Part shown: positions 29,004-37,646 of the stretch, piece by piece
Position numbering within the stretch: position 1 is the first letter of the stretch
Layout: each line of letters begins with the position of its first letter
From: a virus
Direction: 5' to 3' (one strand)
DNA: 43,153 bases
IMG/VR virus record: IMGVR_UViG_3300036832_000686
Coordinates: 1 to 43,153 of that record
Notes under the pieces: model-generated
Databases searched by the model: none
Told to the model about the DNA's origin: nothing
The model's input: the letters and a program-made list of their open reading frames with translations, nothing else
Program-made: the position numbers and the translations under genes

Positions 29004-29282
29004 ATGAGCGACGCGCCCGACGATTGGCTGGCCTGGTCGTGCAAGATCGCGGCGCCGCGCGCGGCTGCGCTCGAGCTCGAGCCCAAGGCCGACGCGCGGC
29101 TGCGCCGCGTCGTGGCGCGCGCGTTCCAGCGCATTATAGGGGTGCAGGCCGAAGTGCTGATCTCGGGTTTTGGCGATGACCGGGAGCCAGCGCCGAAGCG
29201 CCGCCGGCGGGCACGCGAACTCTCCTCCCCGCCGGCGGCGAAGCGCGAGGCCGTCCAGCAAAAGGAACTATTCGAGCCATGA
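29004..29282 (+). CDS. Hypothetical small protein
   Basis: A 92-residue protein from ATG 29004, one base after the preceding stop. Helical N-terminal half (DWLAWSCKIAAPRAAALELE), then a strongly basic stretch (PKRRRRARELS) and acidic end (QQKELFEP). It overlaps the next start by four bases. Function unknown. Confidence 0.58.
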   Translation: MSDAPDDWLAWSCKIAAPRAAALELEPKADARLRRVVARAFQRIIGVQAEVLISGFGDDREPAPKRRRRARELSSPPAAKREAVQQKELFEP

Positions 29283-29542
29283 CCACCAGAACCGAAATTT
29301 CTAAATGGTTCGACGAGGGTGTCCAGATGGGCAAGGGCTACATGCTCATCCTGTGCGATACCTACGACTGGAGTGATTACCCCGATTATTATGCTCACCG
29401 GGTTGATGCCGAGCGAAAGGCCAAGTTTCCCGGCGAGATGCAGAAGGTGATGGAGGTCTATGACCTTAATGCTGACAAAGATCAGCAACTCAATCAGCGC
29501 CGCGCCAACTGCTTCAAAGCAGCCCTAGCAGATCAGCCATGA
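29279..29542 (+). CDS. Hypothetical small acidic protein
   Basis: An 87-residue protein from ATG 29279 (ATGA overlap). Aromatic- and Asp-rich centre (YMLILCDTYDWSDYPDYYAH) followed by a lysine-rich helix (ERKAKFPGEMQKVMEVYD). GC at third positions is noticeably lower than in neighbours, which hints at a different origin. No family recognised; it overlaps the terminase start. Confidence 0.6.
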   Translation: MTTRTEISKWFDEGVQMGKGYMLILCDTYDWSDYPDYYAHRVDAERKAKFPGEMQKVMEVYDLNADKDQQLNQRRANCFKAALADQP

Positions 29543-31086
29543 TCCCGGCGCCGCCCGACATGATCGTGCGCACGCTCAACTCGCCGGGGCCGGTGGCGGA
29601 CGCTTTTCTCGAGAGCCGCGCGTTCGTGCCGATCATCATCGGCCCGGTGGGCAGCGCCAAGACCGTGACAGCGCTGCGCAAGCTGCGCCGCATCGGCATG
29701 ATGCAGGGCGGGCGGCGCGACGAGCACGGGGTTTTGTGGCGGCGCGCGCGCGTGGGCGTGATCCGCGAAAGCTACCCGAATCTCGAAAAAAACACGCTGC
29801 CAAGCTGGTTTCGGATCCATCCGCAATCGGACGGCAAGTTTTTGTGGAAAGCGCCCTACACGCACCGGCTGTTGTTGATCCTCAAGACCGATGCCGACAA
29901 GCGCCCGATCGACGTCTGCGATCTCGAAATGGAATTCCGCGCGATCGGCGATCGCACCGTCGAGGAGGCCTGCCGCGGATGGGAGGTTAACGCGGTGATG
30001 ATCGACGAGGCCGATTTGCAGCCGGCCGATCTCATCGCATTTCTCTCGGGCCGCGTCGGCCGGTTCTCCGAGCTCGACCCGTCGACCGTGGTTGACCCGA
30101 CGATTATCCTCGCGCTGAACGCGCCCTATATTGATAACTGGTGCTATAGCCTCGCCTACGAGCAAGAATTCGCCGATCTGCTCGACCCGGCCTTGGTCGA
30201 AGCCTTGGGCGGGCGCCCGCTTGTCGAAGTCTTCATCCAGCCAGGCGGGCGAACCGCGCGCGCCGAGAACTTGCACAATCTGCCCAAGGGCTATTACCCG
30301 GTGCAAGCGGGCCTCAACAAACACCGTCCCGACTACGTTGCGCGGATGATCGACAACAAGCCCGTTCCCCTGCAACATGGGCAACCCGTCAATCCGCAAT
30401 TTGATTTCGAGGCGCACGTCGGCCCGGTCGAATGGGATCGCCGGCGGATGCTGATCGTCGGATTCGATCAAGGCTTGTTCGCCAGCGCCGTGGCTTGCCA
30501 GCGCACCGAGCAGGGACACTTGCGCACGCTGCGCGAGGCCGTCGCGTTCGTCAAAGCCGGCGAAGTCCTGCGCAAGATCGGCGCGACCGCGTTCGGCGAG
30601 CTCGTGCGCGCGATGCTCAACGAGACATTTTTCGACATTGCCCCCGACCGGATCCGCTTTGTCGGCGATCCCGCGGCCTGGCGCGCGAAAGACAACGAGG
30701 ACGAGGAGCGCGACTGGATCCGGCTGTTCGAAAAGGCGCTCGGCGCGCGCGCGCACCGCGCCAAGACCAACCGGCAAACCTTGCGCCACGAGGCCGTGTG
30801 GAAAGCGATGAGCGCGGTTGGCGGCTATCAGGTCGATCCCGCGTGCAAGCACCTGATTAGGGGGCACCTCGGTGGCTACCGCTATGCGACGGCCGACATG
30901 CGCGACGGCGAGACGCGCGGGCATTTGGAAGTCGCGAATACGATCTACACGCACGTCGCCGATGCCGAGCAATATGCGGCCGTCGAAGGTGAGCATGTGA
31001 TCTCTGATCTGCGCGGCCAGGCGCGGCGCCCCGCCCAGGTCGTCAACGATGCAGATTTCGACGTTTTCGCAGGAGGATTCGGCTGA
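29539..31086 (+). CDS. terL: Terminase large subunit
   Basis: A 515-residue packaging motor. Walker A GPVGSAKT at residues about 35-42, Walker B VNAVMIDEAD near 150-157 with the catalytic Glu, then the nuclease domain beginning with the metal-binding Asp in VGFDQG (about 307) and further acidic residues near 376-382 (FVGDPAAWRAKDNEDEE). It cuts concatemers and pumps DNA into the prohead. Start ATG 29539 overlaps the previous stop. Unlike T7, where terL lies after the fibre and lysis genes, here it precedes the portal. Confidence 0.9.
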   Translation: MIPAPPDMIVRTLNSPGPVADAFLESRAFVPIIIGPVGSAKTVTALRKLRRIGMMQGGRRDEHGVLWRRARVGVIRESYPNLEKNTLPSWFRIHPQSDGKFLWKAPYTHRLLLILKTDADKRPIDVCDLEMEFRAIGDRTVEEACRGWEVNAVMIDEADLQPADLIAFLSGRVGRFSELDPSTVVDPTIILALNAPYIDNWCYSLAYEQEFADLLDPALVEALGGRPLVEVFIQPGGRTARAENLHNLPKGYYPVQAGLNKHRPDYVARMIDNKPVPLQHGQPVNPQFDFEAHVGPVEWDRRRMLIVGFDQGLFASAVACQRTEQGHLRTLREAVAFVKAGEVLRKIGATAFGELVRAMLNETFFDIAPDRIRFVGDPAAWRAKDNEDEERDWIRLFEKALGARAHRAKTNRQTLRHEAVWKAMSAVGGYQVDPACKHLIRGHLGGYRYATADMRDGETRGHLEVANTIYTHVADAEQYAAVEGEHVISDLRGQARRPAQVVNDADFDVFAGGFG

Positions 31087-31304
31087 TGGCAAAGCTCTTT
31101 AAAGGGATCGGACACTTGCTGTTCGGCTCGCCCGTGCAGCCGCCCGTGCCGCCGCCCGTCGTCACGCGCGACGATGCCGCCGCCTTCGCGCGGCGCGACG
31201 ATGAACTGCGCCGCCGCCAGGGCAGCGCCGCCGATATCCTCACGGGTGCCGGCGGCGTCGAACCCGGCGCCGGCGCGATCGGCCGGCTGATCGTCGGCAA
31301 CTAA
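31086..31304 (+). CDS. Small proline-rich protein between terL and portal
   Basis: A 72-residue protein (TGATG overlap with terL). Basic start MAKLFKGIG, a Pro/Val linker (QPPVPPPVV) and a charged helical part (FARRDDELRRRQGSAADILTG). Short proteins with this FGS-PPPP-RRR-ILTG layout are frequent beside podovirus portal genes; the role is unknown, possibly a head accessory factor. Confidence 0.6.
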   Translation: MAKLFKGIGHLLFGSPVQPPVPPPVVTRDDAAAFARRDDELRRRQGSAADILTGAGGVEPGAGAIGRLIVGN

Positions 31305-31341
31305 CCTCGACGCGAACCCCCGCCAGCAAAAGGACGCTGAC

Positions 31342-31827
31342 ATGACCGAAAACGATATGAGCCAGCAAAAGACCGAGACGCAAAAGACCGCAAGCAAGCC
31401 GGCGCAGAACCCCGCGCCAAAGCCGGCCGAGGACGAGCCCAAGCTGCGCGCCTGCGTGCCGATGGACAAGGACGAGGACAAGCAGGGCGAGGACGAGGAG
31501 CCTTCGCGCCTCGAGGTTTTGCAGGACGAGATCCGCGAGGCCAAGAAGATCGAGGTCGTGGCGTCGGACGGCGAGCACGAGATCCCCGGCATGGCAATGG
31601 AAGTCCACGGCGACCATCCGTGGGAAGTCACGCGCGCGGGGCTTCGCCTGATCGTCGACGAATGGCTCGTCCACGGTCCCGGCATGGGCTCGCCCGCGGG
31701 CGCCAGCGCGATCGTCGGCTACGGTCTGTTTCTCGATGACGAGCAAGTCGCCTGGTGCGACCGCGACGGCGAGCTCTCTTTGCGGCCCGGCGTCACCTAC
31801 AATTTGAAAGACGACGTGGTTTTTTGA
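31342..31827 (+). CDS. Hypothetical acidic protein
   Basis: A 161-residue protein from ATG 31342 with a disordered, Lys/Glu/Pro-rich first 60 residues and a folded C-terminal half (LRLIVDEWLVHGPGMGSPAG, then GELSLRPGVTYNLKDDVVF). No domain recognised. Located between terminase and portal, so a structural or assembly role is likely but unproven. An in-frame ATG at 31357 (MSQQ) is an alternative start. Confidence 0.6.
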   Translation: MTENDMSQQKTETQKTASKPAQNPAPKPAEDEPKLRACVPMDKDEDKQGEDEEPSRLEVLQDEIREAKKIEVVASDGEHEIPGMAMEVHGDHPWEVTRAGLRLIVDEWLVHGPGMGSPAGASAIVGYGLFLDDEQVAWCDRDGELSLRPGVTYNLKDDVVF

Positions 31828-31836
31828 GGTCGACCA

Positions 31837-31921
31837 CCGCCGGTTCACACACGCCGGCGGCCCCTTGCCTCGCCCGTCAGTGCCAGCCCTGGATTTCCCC
31901 CAATAAGCTGGCGGGCGAGGC
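31837..31921 (+). promoter_or_regulatory. Two tandem hairpins in the portal leader
   Basis: First: CCGCCGG / CCGGCGG with a 10-base loop (31837-31860). Second: GCCTCGCCCG (31867-31876) pairing with CGGGCGAGGC (31912-31921), with an inner CCAGC / GCTGG helix. CCCTTTCTCT follows, a poor T-tract. Candidate attenuator or RNA-processing site before the portal gene. Confidence 0.5.
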
Positions 31922-31945
31922 CCTTTCTCTCAAGGGACGCGCGCG

Positions 31946-33595
31946 ATGGATGACAAGATTCAGGACGAAGAACTCGCCAAGTGCGACGTCAAGGATCACG
32001 AGCGCCGGCGCGAGGAGCGCTCACCCTGGGAGAACACCTGGCGCGCGATCGACGACCGCTTTCCCGATGGCGCGGGCGGATTCAACCAGACGAGCCCCGG
32101 CCAGATCCGCGGCGAGCGCAATTTCGACACGACGCATATCACCGCCAATGAACGGTTTGCCGCGGCCGGCGTCGCGATCACCACGCCCGCCGAGAAAGAT
32201 TACATTCATCCGCGCTTTTCGGCCGAACTGATGAAAGAGCGCGAGGTCCAGCTGTGGTGCGAAATGGCGGGCAAGCAATTGTACGCGATCCGCTATGCCT
32301 GGCGTTCGGGCTTTGGCGTCGCCGCCAATGAAGATTGGGACCAGTTGGGCCGCTACGGCACGAGCCCGATGTGGGTCGACGTCAACGAGGTCGCCGGCGG
32401 CATGTTCTACCGCACGCTGCACCTCTCCGAGTGCACGATCGACGTCGATTACGCCGGCATGGTCGATACGGTCGACCGCAAGATTGTGCGCAATGTCCGC
32501 CAGATCGAGGGCTTTTTCGGCAAGGACGCGCTGACCGAGAAAATGCGCAAAGCCTGGGACGAGGACAAGCTCGATACCGAATTCGAGATCCTCCACGTCG
32601 TTGCCCCGAACCGCAAATATGATCCCGGCAAGCTCGACTGGCGGCGCTTGCCGCTGGCCTCGCGCTACCTCGCGCTCGACGAAAAGATTTACCTGCGGCG
32701 CAAGGGCTATTTCACCATGCCGATTTCGGTTTCGCGCCACATGACGAGCGCCGGCGAGAAATACGGCCGGTCGCCGGGGATCAAGATGCTCCCCACGATT
32801 AACGGCGTTAACGCGATGAAGCACACGACGCTGCGCGCCGGCCACAAGGCCGTCGACCCGGCGCTGCTATTCGACAACGAGGACGGCATTACCCGGCTGT
32901 CAACCAAGCCCGGCGGGCTCAATCCGGGCCTCGTGCGCGATGGCAAGCCCCAGGTTGCGCGGATGCCCGGCGGCGAGCAGGGGATCCCCTATGCCGTCGA
33001 AATGATCCAAGACGAACGCCAGGAAATCAAGACCGCGTTTCTTGAAGAGTTCTATAAAATTCTGACAGACCCTAATAGTCGCATGACCACAACGGAAGTG
33101 CTCGAAGTAATGAGCAAACAGGGTATTTTGGTGCGGCCCTATGCGAGCCGCTACGAAACCGAAAAGCAGAACCCGGTTTCGCAGCGCGAATTGGATTGCG
33201 CGATCCGCTGGAAACAGTTGGAGCCGTTCCCGCCGGTCGTGCTCGAGGCGCGCGAATGGCCGATCGTCGACTATGACAACATGCTCGCGGCGATGGCGCG
33301 CGCGGAATCGACGTCGAAGGGCCTGCGGTTCATCGAGGCCTTGACGCCGATGGCCCAGGTCGACGAGGCGATTTACGACTACCTCGACACGGACGTGATG
33401 GTGCCGAGCCTCGCCGACGATATCGGCGTCGATGCCAGCTGGATCCGCGATCCCAAAGAGGTCAAGGCGCTGCGCGCGAAGCGCGAGCAGCAGCAACAAG
33501 TGCCGCAGAACGCCGATGCGCTCGCTTCGGGCGCCGACGCCTATCTCAGCATCGCCAAGGCCAACCAGCTGGCGCAGGGCGGCATGGTGCAATGA
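31946..33595 (+). CDS. Portal (head-tail connector) protein, T7 gp8-like
   Basis: A 549-residue protein matching the podovirus head-to-tail connector type: N-terminal DHERRREERSPWENTWRAID, then THITANERFAAAG, a central wing/stem region with YGRSPGIKMLPTINGVNAMK, and a helical C-terminus with Gln-rich end. T7 gp8 has 536 residues. Twelve copies would form the DNA gate at the head vertex and a base for gp11/gp12-like tail rings. Start ATG 31946 follows a leader with two hairpins. A short stretch near 33050-33130 has lower GC than the rest. Confidence 0.88.
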   Translation: MDDKIQDEELAKCDVKDHERRREERSPWENTWRAIDDRFPDGAGGFNQTSPGQIRGERNFDTTHITANERFAAAGVAITTPAEKDYIHPRFSAELMKEREVQLWCEMAGKQLYAIRYAWRSGFGVAANEDWDQLGRYGTSPMWVDVNEVAGGMFYRTLHLSECTIDVDYAGMVDTVDRKIVRNVRQIEGFFGKDALTEKMRKAWDEDKLDTEFEILHVVAPNRKYDPGKLDWRRLPLASRYLALDEKIYLRRKGYFTMPISVSRHMTSAGEKYGRSPGIKMLPTINGVNAMKHTTLRAGHKAVDPALLFDNEDGITRLSTKPGGLNPGLVRDGKPQVARMPGGEQGIPYAVEMIQDERQEIKTAFLEEFYKILTDPNSRMTTTEVLEVMSKQGILVRPYASRYETEKQNPVSQRELDCAIRWKQLEPFPPVVLEAREWPIVDYDNMLAAMARAESTSKGLRFIEALTPMAQVDEAIYDYLDTDVMVPSLADDIGVDASWIRDPKEVKALRAKREQQQQVPQNADALASGADAYLSIAKANQLAQGGMVQ

Positions 33596-33942
33596 GCGTC
33601 AGCCGTGCCAACCGCGACCGCTACCGCGCGATCCTGATCGGCCGCGAGGTCAAGCGTATCTTCGCCGCGGTGCCCGAGATCTTTGGGGCCGAGCCGCGGC
33701 ATATCTGGCGCTGGCTGTTCCTCGGCCACGACGGCAAGCCGCACCGCGCCGGCGAGCTCGTGCTCGCCGATCTCAGAAACTACGCGCGGCTGCGGCACGC
33801 GACGATCTTTGACCGCGACCCGCACGAGCTCGCCTTTCGCGAGGGCAAGCGCGCCGTCGTCACGCGAATTTTCCAACACCTCAATCTCGACGAGAAAGAG
33901 GTGCAAACGCTGATGGAGCTCGACGATGGCCTCGACACCTGA
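33592..33942 (+). CDS. Hypothetical protein between portal and scaffold
   Basis: A 116-residue basic protein from ATG 33592 (ATGA overlap with portal). Mostly helical (RANRDRYRAILIGREVKRIF, then EPRHIWRWLFLGHDGKPH). It ends inside the scaffold gene (17-base overlap). No family recognised; a head-assembly accessory role is plausible from position. Confidence 0.6.
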   Translation: MSVSRANRDRYRAILIGREVKRIFAAVPEIFGAEPRHIWRWLFLGHDGKPHRAGELVLADLRNYARLRHATIFDRDPHELAFREGKRAVVTRIFQHLNLDEKEVQTLMELDDGLDT

Positions 33943-34912
33943 CCTTAACGGCGGCACGCCGCCCGGCCCATCGGCGCAAGAGCTGTTCGGCGCCGCTGAT
34001 CCGGGCGCCGGCGATCCGGGCGCAGATCCGGGCGCCGGCGATCCTGGCGCTAGTGGTGCGGGGGCCGCGGATCCCGGCGCCGATCCCGCGTTCTATGCCG
34101 ACGTCCCGGCCGAGCTCGCCGAGGGCGAGAAAACGTCGCTGCGCGACTGGCTCAAGGGCGCTGGAATCAAGGATATTGCCGGGCTCGCCAAAGTCGCGCG
34201 CGACAATCAGACGGCTTTGCGCGCATCGGGCCAGGTCAAGGTGCCCGGCGAAGGCGCCAAGCCAGAAGAAATTGCTGCGTTCCACCGCGCGATCGGCGTT
34301 CCCGAGAAACCCGAGGACTACGGCGTGCCGCGGCCCAAGGATGCCGAGGGCAAGGACTTGCTCGGCGCCGATGGCAAGCCCGTCCAGATGAACGATCCGC
34401 TGCTCGGCCGGCTCGCGAGCGTCGCGCACAAGTTCGGCGTGCCCAAGGCCGCCTATGAGGCGCTCGTTTCCGATTTCGTCGCCGCGCAAATGGAGGAAGC
34501 CGCGATCGCCTCGCACGCCGAGCAGACCGAGGCCCAGGCCAAGCTCAAGGAGTGGGGCCAGCAGGGCAACGCCAAGATGGGCGCGATCAACGCCGCGCTC
34601 TCCGCGCTCGGCCTCGACCGCGACGAAGCGATCAAGCTGCGCGGCGCGCTCGGCGCCGGCCGGTCGATGGAGATCCTCGCCCGGCTTGGCGACGGCATCG
34701 CCGAGGACGTCATGCTCACGGGCGGCGGCGGCTCGCGCTTCGGCATCACCGGCACGCAGGCGCAAGCCGAGATCGACAAATTGCGCGGCGATCCGGCGAC
34801 GCGCGACAAGATATTCATCAAGGGCACGGCCGAACGTGCCCGCTACGACCGATTGCTCGCCATTGTCGGCGAGGAAGCCAACCGCCAGGCGGCGCGGGAG
34901 GGCATAGCATGA
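33926..34912 (+). CDS. Capsid assembly scaffold protein, T7 gp9-like
   Basis: A 328-residue protein from ATG 33926. It begins with a disordered Gly/Ala/Asp/Pro repeat region (GADPGAGDPGA units, residues 20-52), then a segment typical of podovirus scaffolds: GVPEKPEDYGVPRP near 128, and a long helical acidic part (VAAQMEEAAIASHAEQTEAQ). The C-terminus is charged and helical, where T7 gp9 contacts the capsid protein. Scaffold directs procapsid assembly and then leaves. Position between portal and capsid supports it. Confidence 0.78.
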   Translation: MASTPDLNGGTPPGPSAQELFGAADPGAGDPGADPGAGDPGASGAGAADPGADPAFYADVPAELAEGEKTSLRDWLKGAGIKDIAGLAKVARDNQTALRASGQVKVPGEGAKPEEIAAFHRAIGVPEKPEDYGVPRPKDAEGKDLLGADGKPVQMNDPLLGRLASVAHKFGVPKAAYEALVSDFVAAQMEEAAIASHAEQTEAQAKLKEWGQQGNAKMGAINAALSALGLDRDEAIKLRGALGAGRSMEILARLGDGIAEDVMLTGGGGSRFGITGTQAQAEIDKLRGDPATRDKIFIKGTAERARYDRLLAIVGEEANRQAAREGIA

Positions 34913-34947
34913 GCAGGCCGCCAAAAGCCCCCAAGAGGAGAAGATCC

Positions 34948-35586
34948 ATGCCCGAGAAAACCAACCCCGGTGCAATCATCGGCGAAGGCGGACCCGACAA
35001 CACGCTGCCGCCCGGTCCCGACCACACGCTGCCGCCCGGTCCCGACAACACGCTGCCGCCGAACCCCGATCAAGGCCTGCCGCCGCGCCCCGACAACACG
35101 CTGCCGCCCGGTCCTGACAACACGCTCCCGCCGCAGCCGCCGGGCATTTGGGGCGGCGCGCCGACCTATCCCGACCAGGGATTGCCGCCGACGCCGCCCG
35201 CCTATCCGTCGTGGGGCCTGCCGCCCTATCCGCCGCGGCCCGACCAAGGCCTGCCCTATCCGCCGGCGCGGCCCGACCAGGGCTTGCCCTATCCGCCGGC
35301 ACGGCCCGACCAAGGCTTGCCCTACCCGCCCCACTATCCAACCTGGGGGCCGGTGCCGCCCGGATACCCCGTCGATCCGTCGTGGGGCCTGCCGCCGTAC
35401 CCGCCGCGCCCCGACCAGGGCTTGCCCTACCCGCCGGCGCGGCCTGACCAGGGGCTTCCCCCCTTCCAGGGCTATCCGAGCCCCGGCCCGGTCCCGCCGC
35501 AATGGCCCGTCGATCCCGGCTATGGGCATCCCGGCGTGCCGGCGCCGCGCACCGTGCGTTATCTGACGACGATTACCTACTATTGA
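34948..35586 (+). CDS. Proline-rich tandem-repeat protein
   Basis: A 212-residue protein from ATG 34948, seven bases after GAGGAG; ATG 34909, overlapping the scaffold stop, is an alternative adding 13 residues. The whole body is repeats: PDNTLPPGP/PDHTLPPGP units (about residues 13-55), then PDQGLPYPPARP units and related PSWGLPPYP blocks, ending in a non-repetitive RTVRYLTTITYY tail. It is expected to be extended or polyproline II-like. It could be a capsid decoration or flexible surface fibre; the tail may anchor it. A strong terminator follows. Confidence 0.7.
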   Translation: MPEKTNPGAIIGEGGPDNTLPPGPDHTLPPGPDNTLPPNPDQGLPPRPDNTLPPGPDNTLPPQPPGIWGGAPTYPDQGLPPTPPAYPSWGLPPYPPRPDQGLPYPPARPDQGLPYPPARPDQGLPYPPHYPTWGPVPPGYPVDPSWGLPPYPPRPDQGLPYPPARPDQGLPPFQGYPSPGPVPPQWPVDPGYGHPGVPAPRTVRYLTTITYY

Positions 35587-35608
35587 CCAGCCCACCCTGC
35601 TGGACACT

Positions 35609-35644
35609 ATCCCCCGCCGATCGCCACTGGCGGGGGATCTTTTT
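35609..35644 (+). terminator. Rho-independent terminator
   Basis: A perfect 10-bp stem ATCCCCCGCC (35609-35618) / GGCGGGGGAT (35629-35638) with a 10-base loop, followed by CTTTTT. It is the clearest terminator in the window. It closes the terminase-portal-scaffold transcript before the capsid gene, so the capsid needs read-through or its own promoter. Confidence 0.88.
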
Positions 35645-35657
35645 GAGAGCGCGACCC

Positions 35658-36320
35658 ATGATGCACTTTCCGCGATTCCGCGATCTGCCGCGCAAGATGG
35701 CCGGGCTCGAGATTGACAAGCGCGGCTTTCCGGTGCCGTGGTTCGTCGCCTGGCAGGACGGCGAGCCCGTGTTTCCGGCGATGGATCCGCGCAAGCTGAA
35801 ACTCGCGATCACGCGCGATTTGTGTTGGGTGTGCGGGCACGAGCTCGGCCGGATCAAGGCTTTCGTCATCGGCCCGATGTGCGCGGTCAACCGCACCTCG
35901 AGCGAGCCGCCCTGCCATGTCGAATGCGCGCGGTTTTCGGCGCTCTCGTGCCCGTTTTTGACGAAACCGGCGATGGGCCGCGTGCCGCTCGACCACTACG
36001 GCGGCAGCAAGGAGAATGTCGCCGGCGAAATGCTCGAGCGCAACCCCGGCGTCACGCTGATCTGGCAGACCAAGCGCTATGAGACGTGGAACGACGGCAA
36101 GGGCGGGATCCTGTTCGATATCGGCAAGCCGCATCATGTCGAATGGTTCAGGGAAGGCCGCGCCGCGAGCCGCGCGGAGGTGCGCGAGAGCGTCGACACG
36201 GGCCTGCCGTTCCTGCACGAGCTCGTCACCAGCGAGGAGACGCTCGAGCGCCGCGAGGAAGCCGCGGCCGAGCTTCGCCGGCGCCTGGGCGAGCTCGAGG
36301 TGCTCTTGCCCAAAGCCTGA
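35658..36320 (+). CDS. Cys-rich conserved hypothetical protein (moron-like)
   Basis: A 220-residue protein from ATG 35658 (a second ATG follows at 35661). The N-terminal part is LPRKMAGLEIDKRGFPVPWF, followed by a Cys/His-rich block: CWVCGHELGRIKAFVIGPMC, SSEPPCHVECARFSALSC, likely metal-binding. The C-terminus is an acidic helix (EETLERREEAAAELRRRLGE). Proteins with this block occur widely in phages and actinobacterial/proteobacterial genomes without known function. It stands alone between a terminator and a 365-base gap, which suggests an independently expressed cargo gene. Confidence 0.72.
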   Translation: MMHFPRFRDLPRKMAGLEIDKRGFPVPWFVAWQDGEPVFPAMDPRKLKLAITRDLCWVCGHELGRIKAFVIGPMCAVNRTSSEPPCHVECARFSALSCPFLTKPAMGRVPLDHYGGSKENVAGEMLERNPGVTLIWQTKRYETWNDGKGGILFDIGKPHHVEWFREGRAASRAEVRESVDTGLPFLHELVTSEETLERREEAAAELRRRLGELEVLLPKA

Positions 36321-36685
36321 ATTTTGTGCCGCCAGAAGCGCTCTCAGCGCCAAGGCGGGCCGCGGCGATATGCGCGTACCGGCGAGCGCGCAAAACGCCC
36401 CCACGGGGCTCTGAGGGCGAAATAGGCCTAAATGCGCTTTTGACCGCTTGACGAACGGCGCCCGCGCGCGCAGTTTCCGCCCTGGGCTGGCGGGAAACGA
36501 TATGGTTGCCCCCTGAGCCCCATTTTCATGCCCCGTCAGTCCGCCCAAGCCCCCACCTAGCGCGCTCGCGCCTGGGGCCTCGCTGCGGAGCAGCCGCCGA
36601 TCGCAGGCGCTAAACGATAGAGGGCCGAGCATAGCGCTCCTTAGCCTTTCGACCTTGGGTTCAACCTCAGTCGAAAGGGAAGGCC
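36321..36685 (+). promoter_or_regulatory. 365-base leader of the capsid operon
   Basis: No gene is visible. Since a terminator lies upstream, the capsid promoter is expected here, but no convincing -35/-10 pair was found. The last 45 bases fold into the hairpin listed separately. Short motifs such as GCGCTCTCAGCGC (36340s) could form small stems. Confidence 0.45.
36645..36678 (+). promoter_or_regulatory. Hairpin covering the capsid ribosome binding site
   Basis: CCTTTCGAC (36645-36653) pairs perfectly with GTCGAAAGG (36670-36678), leaving a 16-base loop with internal GGTT/AACC. The right arm contains the GAAAGG of the ribosome binding site; GGAAGG follows immediately before ATG 36686. The fold may stabilise the mRNA or limit translation start. 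Confidence 0.55.
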
Positions 36686-37621
36686 ATGTCGAGCCAAGTC
36701 CCCGCCTCATTTCAATCGCGATATCTCAACAACGTCGAAAGCGTCTTGCAGCAAACCGTCTCGATGCTGCTGCCCGCCGTCGAAACCACCGATGACGCCT
36801 CGGCCGACAAGATCAAAGTCACCGATCTGATCGGCAACGCCGATGCGCAGGAAGCGATCGAGCGGCACGGCGACACCAAATATGCCGATACGCCCCACGA
36901 CGGGATCTGGCTGCCGAAAACGCCCGAGCTCTACTACGCCGAGCTCGTCGACAACGACGACCAGCTATCTACGGGGATCAACCTCGAGGGCGCCTATACG
37001 AAAGAGGGCGCCAATGTCGTCGCGCGCAGCCGCGATCGCCGGATTCTCGAAGGGATCTATGGCAATGTGATCTCGGGCAAGGACGGCACGATCGTGACGC
37101 CGTTCCCTGGCTCGATGGTCGTTCCCGTGACCGTCGGCGGCGCCTCTGGCCCGCAGCGCTTCAACGTCGCCAAGCTGCGCGCCGCGAACATGCTGCTCGC
37201 CAAGAATTTCGTCGATGCGGCCGAACCGCGCTACATGGTGCTCTCGGCCGAGCAGTCCGACGATCTGCTCTCGGAAATCACCGTCACCAACGAGGATTTC
37301 CAGCGCGCCTACGGCGGCGCGGTCGACGAAAACGGCCGCGTTATCCGGCTCCTCGGGTGGAACTTCATTCCGATGGAATTGGCGAACCCCAGGCTCGGCC
37401 CGGTCGCGAACCTTTCGGTCGATTCGAACGGCTACCGCAAGAACCCATTCTGGGTCCGCTCGGGCGTGCGCGTCAATTTCTGGCAGCGCCTACGCACCGA
37501 CGTCTCGCCCGTCCCGACCAAGCAGCTGACCAAGCAAGTCTGGGCCGGCACCGTGCTCGCCGCGACGCGCACCCAGGCCGGCAAGGTGGGCTACGTCCTC
37601 AACAGCGAAGTGCCCGCTTGA
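36686..37621 (+). CDS. Major capsid protein
   Basis: A 311-residue protein with the features of the podovirus capsid group: N-terminal FQSRYLNNVESVLQQTVSML, E-loop region with DGIWLPKTPELYYAELVD, GANVVARSRDRRILEGIYG, and a C-terminal part with YRKNPFWVRSGVRVNFWQRL. It probably has the HK97 fold and forms the icosahedral shell; length is near T7 gp10A (345). Its own leader and ribosome binding site suggest high-level expression. It is followed by a possible decoration protein. Confidence 0.85.
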   Translation: MSSQVPASFQSRYLNNVESVLQQTVSMLLPAVETTDDASADKIKVTDLIGNADAQEAIERHGDTKYADTPHDGIWLPKTPELYYAELVDNDDQLSTGINLEGAYTKEGANVVARSRDRRILEGIYGNVISGKDGTIVTPFPGSMVVPVTVGGASGPQRFNVAKLRAANMLLAKNFVDAAEPRYMVLSAEQSDDLLSEITVTNEDFQRAYGGAVDENGRVIRLLGWNFIPMELANPRLGPVANLSVDSNGYRKNPFWVRSGVRVNFWQRLRTDVSPVPTKQLTKQVWAGTVLAATRTQAGKVGYVLNSEVPA

Positions 37622-37646
37622 ACGCGCGAGCGGAAAGGAAACGACC

